Translations under genes and position numbers: made by a program
Shown: positions 18,654 to 28,143 of the stretch, piece by piece
How the letters are laid out: every line of letters starts with the position of its first letter
Numbering within the stretch: position 1 is the first letter of the stretch
NCBI GenBank assembly: GCA_011389935.1
Contig: JAABTJ010000004.1
Coordinates: 1 to 64,000 of the forward strand
Origin: Desulfobacteraceae bacterium
GTDB lineage: Bacteria > Desulfobacterota > Desulfobacteria > Desulfobacterales > Desulfosalsimonadaceae
Direction of reading: 5' to 3'
DNA: 64,000 nt
The notes under the pieces: generated by a model
What the model saw: only the letters and a program-made list of their open reading frames with translations
What the model was told of the DNA's origin: nothing
The model's database searches: none

Positions 18654-19423
18654 TGATTCATCCAACAGCAATAATCGATCCAAAGGCCGAAATAGACGAG
18701 AATGTTACCATCGGGCCGTATTCCATTGTCAACAAAAACGTGTATATTGCTTCCGGAACCGTTATCGGCTCGCATGTGACCATTGATTCCTATACGGATA
18801 TCGGACCGGACTGCCAGATTTTCCAGTATGCCTCCGTAGGGACGGTGCCGCAGGCGGTAAAGTTCAAGGGAGAGGTGAGCCACCTGAAAATCGGCCGCAA
18901 TACCATTATCCGGGAGTTCGCAACGTTGAACCGGGGCACGGAATTCGGCGGCGGTGTAACCGAGATCGGCGAAGGCAATTTTCTCATGGCCTATACCCAT
19001 ATCGCCCATGACTGCAAGACCGGAAAAGGGGTGGTCATGGCCAATAATGCGACCCTTGCCGGACACATCACCATCGGCGATCATGTGATTATCGGCGGCC
19101 TGGTGGCCGTACACCAGTTTGTCCGGATCGGGGAGCACGCGTATATCGGGGGGAAATCCGCATTGACCAAGGATATCCCTCCCTACGTGATTGCCGCAGG
19201 AGACCGGGCCACCCTCCACGGACTCAACAAGGTCGGCCTGAGACGCCACCAGTTTTCCGAGCATACCATCAGCGAGTTGAAAAGGACGTACAGGATTGTT
19301 TTCCGCATCGGGCTGACGATTAACGAGGCCGTTGAACGGGTTCTGGCAGAGGTGGACAACCTGCCGGAAGTCAAAAATTTTGTCAATTTTATCAAAAACA
19401 CTCAGCGGGGCATCACCCGGTAG
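18653..19423 (+). CDS. lpxA: UDP-N-acetylglucosamine acyltransferase (LpxA)
   Basis: The 256-aa beta-helix protein starts MIHPTAIIDPKAEIDENVTIG and has the catalytic region THIAHDC (His of the LpxA active site) and LAGHITIGDHVIIGG, followed by the VHQFVRIG segment. A helical C-terminal domain contains LRRHQFSEHTI. It performs the first acylation of lipid A synthesis. The start at 18653 overlaps the fabZ stop by one base. Whether the acceptor is UDP-GlcNAc or the 3-amino analogue is open, because a GnnA-like oxidoreductase gene lies downstream. Confidence 0.96.
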   Translation: MIHPTAIIDPKAEIDENVTIGPYSIVNKNVYIASGTVIGSHVTIDSYTDIGPDCQIFQYASVGTVPQAVKFKGEVSHLKIGRNTIIREFATLNRGTEFGGGVTEIGEGNFLMAYTHIAHDCKTGKGVVMANNATLAGHITIGDHVIIGGLVAVHQFVRIGEHAYIGGKSALTKDIPPYVIAAGDRATLHGLNKVGLRRHQFSEHTISELKRTYRIVFRIGLTINEAVERVLAEVDNLPEVKNFVNFIKNTQRGITR

Positions 19424-19442
19424 GCAATCCCGGTAACAAAGA

Positions 19443-20291
19443 ATGGATAAACCGGAAAAACAGATCGGACTGATTGCCGGCGGCGGGCCGTTTCCCCTGC
19501 TGTTTGCGCAAAAAGCGCGGGACAAGGGTTACGATGTGCATGCAGTCGGTTTTCACAATGAAACCGATCCATTGCTTTCCGCCCATGTGGCGGGAATGGA
19601 AACCCTTTACATGGGGCAGGTCGGTCGCCTGATCGACTTTTTCAAAAAACGGGGGATTACCGCCGCTGTAATGGTGGGGGCCATTCAAAAGCCAACATCC
19701 GTGATGAATATACGGCCGGATATGAGGGCCCTTTCCATGTATGCCCGTATGCGCAAAAACACCCATGACGACCGCGTGTTGCGGACATTCGCGGATACCC
19801 TGGAAAAAGAAGGCATACAGGTTTACCCCTCCACGTTTCTTCTCCCGGAGCTCCTTTCCGACAAGGGCTGTTGGACCCGCAGGAAACCCTCGCGCCAGGA
19901 AAAAAGCGATATCCGGTTGGGCTGGAAAATGGCAAAGGAAATCGGCCGGCTGGATATCGGACAGTGCGTGGTCGTTGGAAACGGCATGGTGCTGGCGGTG
20001 GAAGCCATAGACGGAACGGACAGCACCATCCGGCGCGGAGGCGCTCTGTCCGCCGGGAATGCCGTTCTGGTTAAGGTGTGCAAGCCCACGCAGGATTTCC
20101 GGTTCGACGTTCCGGCCGTCGGTGCCAAGACCATATCGACAATGCATGAATCCGGTGTTCGGGTGCTGGCCATTGAAGCCGGAAAATCCGTTGTTTTCGA
20201 CAAAGAACAGATGGTTTCCCTGGCAGACCGATATAAAATCGTCATCCAAGCGTTTACGGACGAGGAAATGGAGACAGGAAGGGAGAAATGA
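19443..20291 (+). CDS. lpxI: UDP-2,3-diacylglucosamine diphosphatase LpxI
   Basis: The 282-aa protein has the LpxI opening IGLIAGGGPFPLLFAQKARDKG and the conserved C-terminal stretch FDVPAVGAKTISTMHESGVR with AIEAGKSVVFD. LpxI hydrolyses UDP-diacylglucosamine to lipid X and is the analogue of LpxH in many non-gammaproteobacteria. It overlaps the oxidoreductase gene by 4 bases. Confidence 0.94.
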   Translation: MDKPEKQIGLIAGGGPFPLLFAQKARDKGYDVHAVGFHNETDPLLSAHVAGMETLYMGQVGRLIDFFKKRGITAAVMVGAIQKPTSVMNIRPDMRALSMYARMRKNTHDDRVLRTFADTLEKEGIQVYPSTFLLPELLSDKGCWTRRKPSRQEKSDIRLGWKMAKEIGRLDIGQCVVVGNGMVLAVEAIDGTDSTIRRGGALSAGNAVLVKVCKPTQDFRFDVPAVGAKTISTMHESGVRVLAIEAGKSVVFDKEQMVSLADRYKIVIQAFTDEEMETGREK

Positions 20292-21268
20292 AATCGACGA
20301 TGGAAAAGAGGATCAGGGCGGGAGTCGTTGGCGTCGGCTACCTGGGCAGGTGGCACGCGGAAAAATATGCCGGCCTGGATAACACGGTGCTTGCAGGCGT
20401 TGTCGATGCAGACGAAACCCAGGCGAAGGCCATTGCCGAAAAGCTCGGCACCCGGGCGTATACCGATTACAGGGACCTGTATGGCATTGTCGACGCGGTA
20501 AGCATTGCGGTTCCCACGGCGCTGCATTACGAGGTGGCAAAAGCGTTTTTGGAAAACGGGGTGGACGTGCTGATTGAGAAGCCGATCACCACCACGGTGA
20601 AACAAGCCGATGAATTGATCGAGATCGCCCAGCGCAACAATAAAATCATCCAGGTCGGCCACCTGGAGCGGTTCAACCCGGCGATTGTTTCCGTTCGGGA
20701 CCTGATTTTGGATCCCGTGTTTATCGAGTCCAACCGCCTGAGCATATTTCAGCCGCGGGGAACCGATGTAAGCGTGGTGCATGATCTCATGATCCATGAC
20801 ATTGATCTGATTCTGCATTTTGTCAAATCCGGGGTGCACTACTGCCATGCACTGGGGACTCCTCTGGTCACTCAATCCGTTGACATCGCAAATGCGCACA
20901 TCGAGTTTGAAAACGGGGCAACGGCCAATGTCACGGCCAGCCGGATATCCGGCAAAACCGAGCGCAAAATCAGGCTTTTCCAGAAAGACGGATACCTTTC
21001 CATTGATTTTGCCAACCGGGCCATCACTCATATTCGCCGGGCGGGCGCCGGAGAAGAAAACTGCGCAATCCCCGGCATGCACATGGAAAACCGAAGTTTT
21101 GAACAGGGCGATGCATTGAAGGAGGAAATTGTCTCGTTTGTGCATGCGGTGGAAACGCGGAGCGAGCCGGAGGTTTCCGGGCAGATGGGGCGGGATGCGC
21201 TTGCGCTGGCCGTTGACATCGTCCGGCAGATTGATGCGGCCATGGCGCAGATGAAGGATCGGTTGTAG
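20288..21268 (+). CDS. Gfo/Idh/MocA oxidoreductase embedded in lpx operon (GnnA-like)
   Basis: The 326-aa protein has an N-terminal Rossmann domain with GVVGVGYLGRWHAEKY, the Gfo/Idh/MocA signature EKPIT (about residue 97) and HLERFNPA with the catalytic-type lid, then a C-terminal alpha/beta domain. It overlaps lpxI by 4 bases and is followed by lpxB. In Acidithiobacillus-type lipid A, GnnA (the same family) oxidises UDP-GlcNAc at C3 ahead of aminotransferase GnnB, and the pair lies by lpxA/lpxB. Here no GnnB gene is adjacent. So either GnnB is elsewhere or the enzyme serves a different sugar step. Family assignment is firm, substrate is inference. Confidence 0.85.
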   Translation: MKSTMEKRIRAGVVGVGYLGRWHAEKYAGLDNTVLAGVVDADETQAKAIAEKLGTRAYTDYRDLYGIVDAVSIAVPTALHYEVAKAFLENGVDVLIEKPITTTVKQADELIEIAQRNNKIIQVGHLERFNPAIVSVRDLILDPVFIESNRLSIFQPRGTDVSVVHDLMIHDIDLILHFVKSGVHYCHALGTPLVTQSVDIANAHIEFENGATANVTASRISGKTERKIRLFQKDGYLSIDFANRAITHIRRAGAGEENCAIPGMHMENRSFEQGDALKEEIVSFVHAVETRSEPEVSGQMGRDALALAVDIVRQIDAAMAQMKDRL

Positions 21269-21317
21269 GGTGAAGAAAAGACTTTGGACCTCCAATGCCT
21301 GAATACCGGTGGTTGAC

Positions 21318-22478
21318 ATGAACCCTCAAAATTCGTCAGGCCCAGCCAGCGTAATGATCATCGCCGGGGAGACATCCGGCGATCAGCATGGGGCACGGCT
21401 GGTTGCAGCAATGCGGAAAATTGATGACAACCTCGCGTTTTTCGGCATCGGTGGCCCTTCCATGAAGAAGGAAGGGGTTGAGATCGTCGTAGACGCGGCC
21501 CGTCTTTCCGTGGTGGGGATAACAGAGGCGTTTTCCCGGATGCCGTGGATTCTCGGGGGATTGTCGGCAATCAAGCGGGCAGTGGCGGAAAAAAGGCCGG
21601 GACTTGTTATCCTGATCGATTTTCCGGATTTCAATCTTCACATGGCCCGGTATGTCAAACGGTTTTCCATACCGGTGCTTTATTATATCAGTCCCCAGGT
21701 GTGGGCCTGGCGGTCCGGGAGAATCAAGAAAATCCGTAAGTATGTGGACCACATGGCGGTGATTCTCCCCTTTGAAAAAGCCTTTTATGAACGGCACGGG
21801 GTACCGGTGACATTTGTGGGACACCCGCTTTTGGATCATCCTTCCGGTGAGCCGCATGAGCCGCATCCGGTTACCACTGAAGAGGGAAAAAAGGTGATCG
21901 GTCTTCTCCCCGGATCCAGGCACCAGGAAATCGGCCGGAATCTTCCCGTGATGCTCGCGGCGGCCACCCATGTAAACCGGAAAATGAGCGGCATTACATA
22001 TATCGTCTCCGTGGCGCCCGGCATAGATACGGAGAAAGTGCTGGAATATATTCGCCCCTACCGGGAAGTGATGGATGTCGATATTTCAAAAGAGCATATT
22101 GAAAGTGTGCTTGACCAGTGCATTATGGCAATTGCCGCTTCCGGCACGGTCACCCTGGAAACCGCCATACACGGCGTGCCAATGGTGATTGTCTACCATG
22201 TATCACCGGTAAGCTACATGCTGGGCCGCGCCCTGATTCGGGTTGAGCATATCGGGCTGGCGAACATTATCGCCAAAGAGCGGATTGTTCCGGAGTTGAT
22301 TCAAAAGGATGCGACCCCCGCGAACATTGCGCGGGCGGTCATTCATGTGCTGGAAAATACCGAATTTCTTGAAGAAACGAGAAAAAAACTCCGGATGGTC
22401 CGGGATCAGCTTGGAGGGGCGGGTGCATCCTCAAAAACCGCCGGCATCGCGTACTCCATGATACAAAAACAGGATTGA
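21318..22478 (+). CDS. lpxB: Lipid-A-disaccharide synthase (LpxB)
   Basis: The protein (386 aa from ATG 21318; GTG 21309 is an alternative) opens with IAGETSGDQHGARLV, the LpxB signature, and contains IDFPDFNLHMA, YYISPQVWAWR and GLLPGSRHQEI, with a C-terminal ASGTVTLETAIHGVPMVIVY. It is a GT-B glycosyltransferase of family GT19 joining UDP-diacylglucosamine and lipid X. A palindromic element separates it from msbA. Confidence 0.96.
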   Translation: MNPQNSSGPASVMIIAGETSGDQHGARLVAAMRKIDDNLAFFGIGGPSMKKEGVEIVVDAARLSVVGITEAFSRMPWILGGLSAIKRAVAEKRPGLVILIDFPDFNLHMARYVKRFSIPVLYYISPQVWAWRSGRIKKIRKYVDHMAVILPFEKAFYERHGVPVTFVGHPLLDHPSGEPHEPHPVTTEEGKKVIGLLPGSRHQEIGRNLPVMLAAATHVNRKMSGITYIVSVAPGIDTEKVLEYIRPYREVMDVDISKEHIESVLDQCIMAIAASGTVTLETAIHGVPMVIVYHVSPVSYMLGRALIRVEHIGLANIIAKERIVPELIQKDATPANIARAVIHVLENTEFLEETRKKLRMVRDQLGGAGASSKTAGIAYSMIQKQD

Positions 22479-22510
22479 TACCGCACCGTCCCACTGGACG
22501 CAATAATACT

Positions 22511-22635
22511 GATGGCGCCGTAAAAAGTCCAATATCTGCGTTACGCGTGATTTCTCAGAACTTCACGTACGGCTAAGTACGCTGCATTCTTCGAAATCAC
22601 GCAAGCCTTGATCTTGAACTTTTTACGGCGCCATC
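22511..22635. repeat. Dispersed palindromic element, copy 1
   Basis: An 18-bp perfect terminal inverted repeat (22511-22528 and 22618-22635, GATGGCGCCGTAAAAAGT) encloses further imperfectly paired arms that include ATATCTGCGTTACGCG and a central CGTAC...GTACG. The whole can fold into one long hairpin. Related elements occur at 38699 and 48091. It lies between lpxB and msbA, 33 bases before the msbA start. Confidence 0.9.
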
Positions 22636-22668
22636 TGAAAATTGACTTTTACGAGTTCATCAATACTC

Positions 22669-24453
22669 ATGATAATGAAAAAACATATTCCGGAAGTAAA
22701 ACAGCGGCACATCCGGCTTCTTGGTTATATCAAGGAGAACTGGATACTGCTGGCTGTTGCCATCATATGCATGATCGTGGTCGCCGCCAGCACGGCTGCA
22801 ACGGCTTTTCTTGTTAAACCGGTTCTTGATGAAATATTCATGGAAAAAAATGAGCAGATGCTTGCGATCATCCCGCTTATAGTTCTTGTCATTTATATCC
22901 TTCGTGGTTTTGCTATGTATGGGCAAGAATACATCATGCATTTTATTGGAGAACGGATAATTAAAAAATTTCGCAACGAACTCTATGTAAAAATATCAGA
23001 CTTGTCACTTGCTTTTTTTTACCAGCATACAACTGGTGTTTTAATGTCAAGAATTACTAACGATGTCAACATTATCAAGGAAATGGTGTCTAAATCTGTT
23101 ACCAATGCGATAGGAGATGTTTTTGCCATATTGGGCCTTATTTTTGTGATATTTTACAGGGATTGGAAGCTTGCCATCATTGCCATGATCGTTTTGCCGG
23201 TCGCTTTTTACCCTATCTACGCATTTGGTCGTCGAGTGCGTCGTTTTTCAACGAAAAGTCAGGAAAGCATGGCTGGATTAAATGCTTTTCTCCATGAAAC
23301 ATTCTGGGGGAACAAGATCGTTAAGGCGTTTGGAATGGAGGATTTGGAAAAGAAGCGATTTTATGAAAAAAACAATAAGGTGTTTACCTTCGAGGTAAAA
23401 ATGTTCAAGGCCAAGGCTTTGGCTTCCCCTGTAATGGAAATGCTTGGGGGAATCGGCGTCGCGCTTATTATCTGGTACGGGGGAGCGGCCGTCGTACGCG
23501 GAGATGCTACGCCGGGCAATTTTTTTTCTTTTATGACGGCAGTCATGCTGCTTTATGGGCCGGTTAAAAAAATTAGCAAGCTAAACAATATTATTCAGCA
23601 AGGATTTGCTGCGGTCGATCGGGTATACGATATTCTTGAGGAGGAAACAGATATAAACGATCCCGTTCGTCCCGTTATGTTGCCGCCGCCCCCCCATAGA
23701 ATACAATTTGAAAATGTTTCGTTTCATTATAATACGGACGAGCCTGTTCTGGATTGTATAAACCTGGACGTTGCGCCCGGGGAGCGACTGGGAATCGTCG
23801 GCACCTCCGGGGGGGGGAAAACCTCCCTTGTGAACCTTATTCCCCGGTTTTATGATGTGACCGGAGGGAGCATCCGTATCGACGGAATCGACATCCGCGA
23901 CGTGTCCATCCGGGAGATTCGGAAGCGTATCGCCATCGTCACCCAGGAGCCGATATTGTTCAATGACAGCATTCGGAACAATATCGCATACGGCAATGCG
24001 GAAGCGGGGGATGCCGAGATTTTCCGTGCGGCGGAAGCGGCATACATCCATGATTTTATAAGCAATCTGCCGAAGGGGTATGACACAACCATCGGTGAGT
24101 TGGGTAGCCGCCTGTCCGGGGGGCAGAAACAGCGGATGTGCATTGCCCGCGCACTCCTGAAGGATGCGCCCATACTTATCCTGGACGAGGCGACATCCGC
24201 GCTTGACACAGAATCGGAAGATCTTGTGCAAAAAGCGCTTTTAAATCTCATGCAAGGCCGTACGTCATTTGTCATTGCCCACAGGCTGACGACCATTCTG
24301 GATGCCGACCGCCTGATTGTCCTTGCCGGTGGACGGATCGCCGAGGAGGGCGATCACGGATTTCTGCTTTCCCTCAAGGGAGAATATTACCGGCTTTACC
24401 AGCGGCAGTTTGAAAACGGTCCGGATGGGAATGGTGCGGAAGGACAACCATGA
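22669..24453 (+). CDS. msbA: Lipid A export ABC transporter MsbA
   Basis: The protein (594 aa from ATG 22669; ATG 22675 is also possible) has six membrane helices (about 20-310) and an ATPase domain with Walker A GTSGGGKTSLVN, signature LSGGQKQRMCIARALL and Walker B LILDEATSALD, then the switch His in IAHRLTT. It flips lipid A-core across the inner membrane. Placement between lpxB and lptF supports the assignment. The membrane half is much more AT-rich than the ATPase half (see findings). Confidence 0.94.
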   Translation: MIMKKHIPEVKQRHIRLLGYIKENWILLAVAIICMIVVAASTAATAFLVKPVLDEIFMEKNEQMLAIIPLIVLVIYILRGFAMYGQEYIMHFIGERIIKKFRNELYVKISDLSLAFFYQHTTGVLMSRITNDVNIIKEMVSKSVTNAIGDVFAILGLIFVIFYRDWKLAIIAMIVLPVAFYPIYAFGRRVRRFSTKSQESMAGLNAFLHETFWGNKIVKAFGMEDLEKKRFYEKNNKVFTFEVKMFKAKALASPVMEMLGGIGVALIIWYGGAAVVRGDATPGNFFSFMTAVMLLYGPVKKISKLNNIIQQGFAAVDRVYDILEEETDINDPVRPVMLPPPPHRIQFENVSFHYNTDEPVLDCINLDVAPGERLGIVGTSGGGKTSLVNLIPRFYDVTGGSIRIDGIDIRDVSIREIRKRIAIVTQEPILFNDSIRNNIAYGNAEAGDAEIFRAAEAAYIHDFISNLPKGYDTTIGELGSRLSGGQKQRMCIARALLKDAPILILDEATSALDTESEDLVQKALLNLMQGRTSFVIAHRLTTILDADRLIVLAGGRIAEEGDHGFLLSLKGEYYRLYQRQFENGPDGNGAEGQP

Positions 24454-24484
24454 GATTCCGGAACAAAATGCGTTGAGAAATGGC

Positions 24485-25678
24485 ATGCGCAGCAGGACAT
24501 TAAACAGGTACGTATTGATTGAGCTGATTCCGCCTTTTGCCATGAGCCTGGCTTTTTTCATGTTTGTCTTTCTCATGGGGCAGCTGCTCGATATCACGAA
24601 CCTGATCGTCAACTACCAGGTCGGATTCGGTGTTTTCGCCCTTCTCCTCCTTCTTTCCCTGCCGTATTTCCTGGTTTACATCATCCCGATGGCGACCATG
24701 ATGAGTGTTTTGCTGACGTTTCTGCGAATGTCCGGGGACAATGAGATCGTTGCGCTCAAGGCAGGCGGCGTCAGCATGTACCGGCTGCTCCCGCCGATTC
24801 TGTTTTTCGCTTTCATTTGCATGGTTGCGACAGGAATCATGGGGCTTTATGGTATGCCCTGGGGCAAGACCGCTTACGAGCGACTGGCGCTTGACGTCGC
24901 CCGCGCGAATGTGAATATCGCCCTCAAAGCCAACACGTTCAACGATACATTCCCTGGAGTTGTTTTTTATGTAAAGGATATTAACCATGAAACCAACGAG
25001 CTCTATGACGTTTTTATCGAGGACGGACGGCAGGAAGGGGTCAGCAGCACGGTGGTCGCGCCCAGGGGGCAGCTTTTCGGCGGCCCGAATCCGTATACCT
25101 TTCTGCTGCGCCTGTACGACGGCATGGTAAACAACGTGCAGATCGAATCCCGGTCTGCGCACGCAACCCGTTTCGAAACGTACGACATCCGCCTCGACTT
25201 GCAGCAGGAGGCTGCGGACGGACACACGCGGAAGAAAGACAGAAGGGAGATGATGCTTCCGGAACTCATTGAATACGTGAGATCGGCGGAAACAAAAGAC
25301 CGGCGGTATTATTCGGTTTTGATGGAATTGCACATGAAATTTTCGATTCCATTTGCATGCATCGCCCTTTCGGTCCTTGCCGTTCCTCTCGGTATACAGA
25401 CCCTGACGTCCAGGCGGTCGGCCGGTTTGGGGATCGGCCTGGTCTGTTTTCTTTTTTATTATCTGCTCCTTTCTGCCGGTATGATTCTTGGCGAGACCGG
25501 GATGATCAATCCTGCGGCGGGCATGTGGCTGCCGAATCTCATTATGGGCGGGCTGGGCCTGTACTTGTATGGTAAGACCGCCAAAGACAGCCCGGTCGCA
25601 TTGCTGGAATCTTTGCGGGACGCTTTGCGGCGGTTTGCCGCCATTGTCAAAAATCGTTTCAAACATCCCCGGACGTGA
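24485..25678 (+). CDS. lptF: LPS export permease LptF
   Basis: The 397-aa protein belongs to the YjgP/YjgQ family: RTLNRYVLIELIPPFAMSL at the N-terminus, three helices (about 13-120), a periplasmic beta-jellyroll region (about 125-260), then three helices with the family motif FSIPFACIALSVLAVPLGI. It is a half-permease of the LptB2FG transporter that pulls LPS to the LptA bridge. I place the start at ATG 24485, 31 bases after msbA; an upstream in-frame ATG at 24425 would overlap msbA. Confidence 0.9.
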   Translation: MRSRTLNRYVLIELIPPFAMSLAFFMFVFLMGQLLDITNLIVNYQVGFGVFALLLLLSLPYFLVYIIPMATMMSVLLTFLRMSGDNEIVALKAGGVSMYRLLPPILFFAFICMVATGIMGLYGMPWGKTAYERLALDVARANVNIALKANTFNDTFPGVVFYVKDINHETNELYDVFIEDGRQEGVSSTVVAPRGQLFGGPNPYTFLLRLYDGMVNNVQIESRSAHATRFETYDIRLDLQQEAADGHTRKKDRREMMLPELIEYVRSAETKDRRYYSVLMELHMKFSIPFACIALSVLAVPLGIQTLTSRRSAGLGIGLVCFLFYYLLLSAGMILGETGMINPAAGMWLPNLIMGGLGLYLYGKTAKDSPVALLESLRDALRRFAAIVKNRFKHPRT

Positions 25679-25745
25679 CCCGTGCTTTTCTGCAGCCGAT
25701 GCAATCCTTGCGTCGACAGGGAGCAAAACGGGTAAAGGCAAAGTC

Positions 25746-26825
25746 ATGACGGTCGTTCATCGTTATATCCTGTCCATGTTTATGAAGTATTTCGCCATTG
25801 TCCTGGTGATGGTGGTGCTGATATACCTTGCCATCGATTTTTTCAGCAGGGCAGACCGCTTTTTCGCGTCCCCCGTGTCGGGATACGATACGTTTCTTTA
25901 TTTTGTCTACAAAATTCCGTTGATCGTTTCACAAATCACGCCCATCGGTGTTTTGCTGGCCGTATTGACGGTTTTCGGCCTCATGAGCCGGAACAATGAG
26001 CTGATCGCATTGAAAAGCGGCGGCATCAGCGTTTTTTATCTGCTCACACCCATTGTCATTCTGGGAATCGTTTTTTCTTTTGCCCTTTTTGTCTTTTCCG
26101 AAGTGGCGGTTCCGGTCAGCATTGCACGGTCGAATGAAATCGATGCGCAGCGGAAGGGGAATGAACGGAGAGGGGCGCTGTCCGCCCGGAAAGATATCTG
26201 GATCCGTCACGCCCAGGGACTGGCGCACGTGCAGTATTTTCATCCCCGGGAGGAGACCCTGTTTGGCGTATCTCTTTATTTCATGGATGAGGACTACCAA
26301 CTGACGCGTCGTATCGATGCCCGCCAGGCCATGTACGTGGATGGCAGGTGGGTGTTTTTTGAAACAATGATCCAGCGCCTGGAAAGTCCGGACGGTGATA
26401 TTCAGATCACGCACCTGGAAGAAACAACCCTGGAGCTGGATCTGGAACCATCCGATTTTCAGCACGTTGTCGTGGAATCCGAAGAGATGAGTTTTTCCGC
26501 CTTGTATCGATATATCCATCGGGTTGAAACCGAAGGATATGATGCAACCGAGTACCGGGTGGATTATTATGGCAAAACGGCCTTCCCCTTCGTCTGCCTG
26601 ATCATGGCGGTGATGGGCGCAGCGATCGCCCTGCGTGGCGGCACGAAAGACGGTATGGCGGTAAGTTTTGCCTATGGCATTGTACTGGCCTTTGCATACT
26701 GGTCCGTTTACAGCTTTTCACTTTCCATGGGATATGGGGGGATCCTCCCTCCGTTTTTTGCCGCATGGGCGGCCAATATCCTGTATGGTATGGGCACTGC
26801 CCTTTTGTTGTTGTATATTGAGTAA
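25746..26825 (+). CDS. lptG: LPS export permease LptG
   Basis: The 359-aa paralogue of LptF starts MTVVHRYILSMFMKYFAIVLV and has the same 3-helix, periplasmic domain, 3-helix plan. The motif KTAFPFVCLIMAVMGAAIA corresponds to the family signature. It should pair with LptF in the LPS transporter. The start is preceded by AAAGG; longer in-frame starts overlap lptF and add non-family residues. lptB is not in the window. Confidence 0.9.
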   Translation: MTVVHRYILSMFMKYFAIVLVMVVLIYLAIDFFSRADRFFASPVSGYDTFLYFVYKIPLIVSQITPIGVLLAVLTVFGLMSRNNELIALKSGGISVFYLLTPIVILGIVFSFALFVFSEVAVPVSIARSNEIDAQRKGNERRGALSARKDIWIRHAQGLAHVQYFHPREETLFGVSLYFMDEDYQLTRRIDARQAMYVDGRWVFFETMIQRLESPDGDIQITHLEETTLELDLEPSDFQHVVVESEEMSFSALYRYIHRVETEGYDATEYRVDYYGKTAFPFVCLIMAVMGAAIALRGGTKDGMAVSFAYGIVLAFAYWSVYSFSLSMGYGGILPPFFAAWAANILYGMGTALLLLYIE

Positions 26826-26976
26826 GCCCAGGTACAAATGGATGTAACTTCGACGCGCCTTGCCCGCACAAGGCCGCTGCTCGGGGGGATAGGGTATCAG
26901 TGGCAAAATACGTCGCTGAACTTTTTTCACCAGGCACTATGCTGCGGGATTTACCAAGGGGGAATCCCATTTCGCA

Positions 26977-28143
26977 ATGGATGATGTAAAAAGAAAAATC
27001 GAGGCCGTCATGACCGCGGAGGGGAAATCCGGGAAATCTGCATTGGGGGTGATCCTCCGGGCGGGTTCCGTATTATACGGCGCCGGTGTCCGGTTGAAAA
27101 ACACCGGATATGACAAAGGCCTTTTGGCCGAAAAGGAACTGCCTTGCCGCATCATTTCCATCGGCAACATCGTTGCGGGGGGAACCGGGAAAACGCCCAT
27201 GACGATTTACCTGGCGACCATGCTGCGGCAGATGGGGCATCGCGTGGTGATTCTCAGCAGGGGATACGGCGGCCGTGCGGAAAAAACAGGAATTGTTGTG
27301 TCGGACGGATACGAGATATTATGCGAGCCGGAAGTAGCCGGGGATGAACCTTTTATGATGGCTTCCAAAAGCAGGGGGGTGCCGGTCCTTGTGGGCGGCG
27401 ATCGATACAAGAGCGGAATGCGCGCCATATCGGAGTTCGACCCGGATACCATTCTTTTGGACGATGGCTTCCAGCACAGACGGTTGCGCCGTGACCTGGA
27501 CCTGGTGCTGGTGGATGCCGACAACATGCTTGGAAACGGGCATCTGATGCCGCGCGGCGTGCTGAGAGAGCCGGCTTCTTCCCTCAAACGAAGCAATGCC
27601 ATTATTTTCACGCGATGCAGGGACGGTTGCGAAGCTCCCGTGGAGGCGATGATGACCCGCCTGGCGACGATCACGGCGCGAAACCGGATAGGCTCCCGGG
27701 ACAAACCGGTTTTCCGGACAGACCATGCGCCTTTTTTGTCCGGTATTCATGACGGCGCGGCGCCCTTTCCCATGGTTGTCCTCCCCGAGAATACCCGAGC
27801 CGATTTTTCCCTGCTTGCCCGGTCAAATGTATTTGTTTTCTCCGGCATTGCGCGAAACAGCAATTTTTTGAGCGTTGTTGAACAACATGCGGGGCGTATC
27901 GTCGGACACAGGGATTTTCTGGACCACCACCGGTACACCGAAGCCGAATGCAGGGAAATCATGGCTCATGCCGTATCTGCAGGAGCGGATTTTCTGGCAA
28001 CCACGGAAAAGGATTATGTGCGGATTGCCGGAAGGATGCCCGGTGACAGGCCCATCGCCGTTATCGGCGTCAACATTGTATTCAAGGATGCCGATGAATC
28101 CGCATTCGTTCGTTTTATACGGCGGAAGCTTACAGATTCGTAG
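26977..28143 (+). CDS. lpxK: Tetraacyldisaccharide 4'-kinase (LpxK)
   Basis: The 388-aa protein has the P-loop [34 protein letters not shown] and the [18 protein letters not shown] stretch that defines LpxK. It phosphorylates the 4' position of the lipid A precursor at the inner membrane. It is the last gene of the co-directional envelope block, and its last 14 bases overlap the convergent kdsB gene. The 151 bases before it show no clear signal. Confidence 0.95.
   Translation: MDDVKRKIEAVMTAEGKSGKSALGVILRAGSVLYGAGVRLKNTGYDKGLLAEKELPCRIISIGNIVAGGTGKTPMTIYLATMLRQMGHRVVILSRGYGGRAEKTGIVVSDGYEILCEPEVAGDEPFMMASKSRGVPVLVGGDRYKSGMRAISEFDPDTILLDDGFQHRRLRRDLDLVLVDADNMLGNGHLMPRGVLREPASSLKRSNAIIFTRCRDGCEAPVEAMMTRLATITARNRIGSRDKPVFRTDHAPFLSGIHDGAAPFPMVVLPENTRADFSLLARSNVFVFSGIARNSNFLSVVEQHAGRIVGHRDFLDHHRYTEAECREIMAHAVSAGADFLATTEKDYVRIAGRMPGDRPIAVIGVNIVFKDADESAFVRFIRRKLTDS

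Noticed and set aside
22511-22635. Palindromic elements as ordinary terminators
   Set aside because: They are over 120 bases long, repeat at unrelated sites, and lack a terminal U-run.
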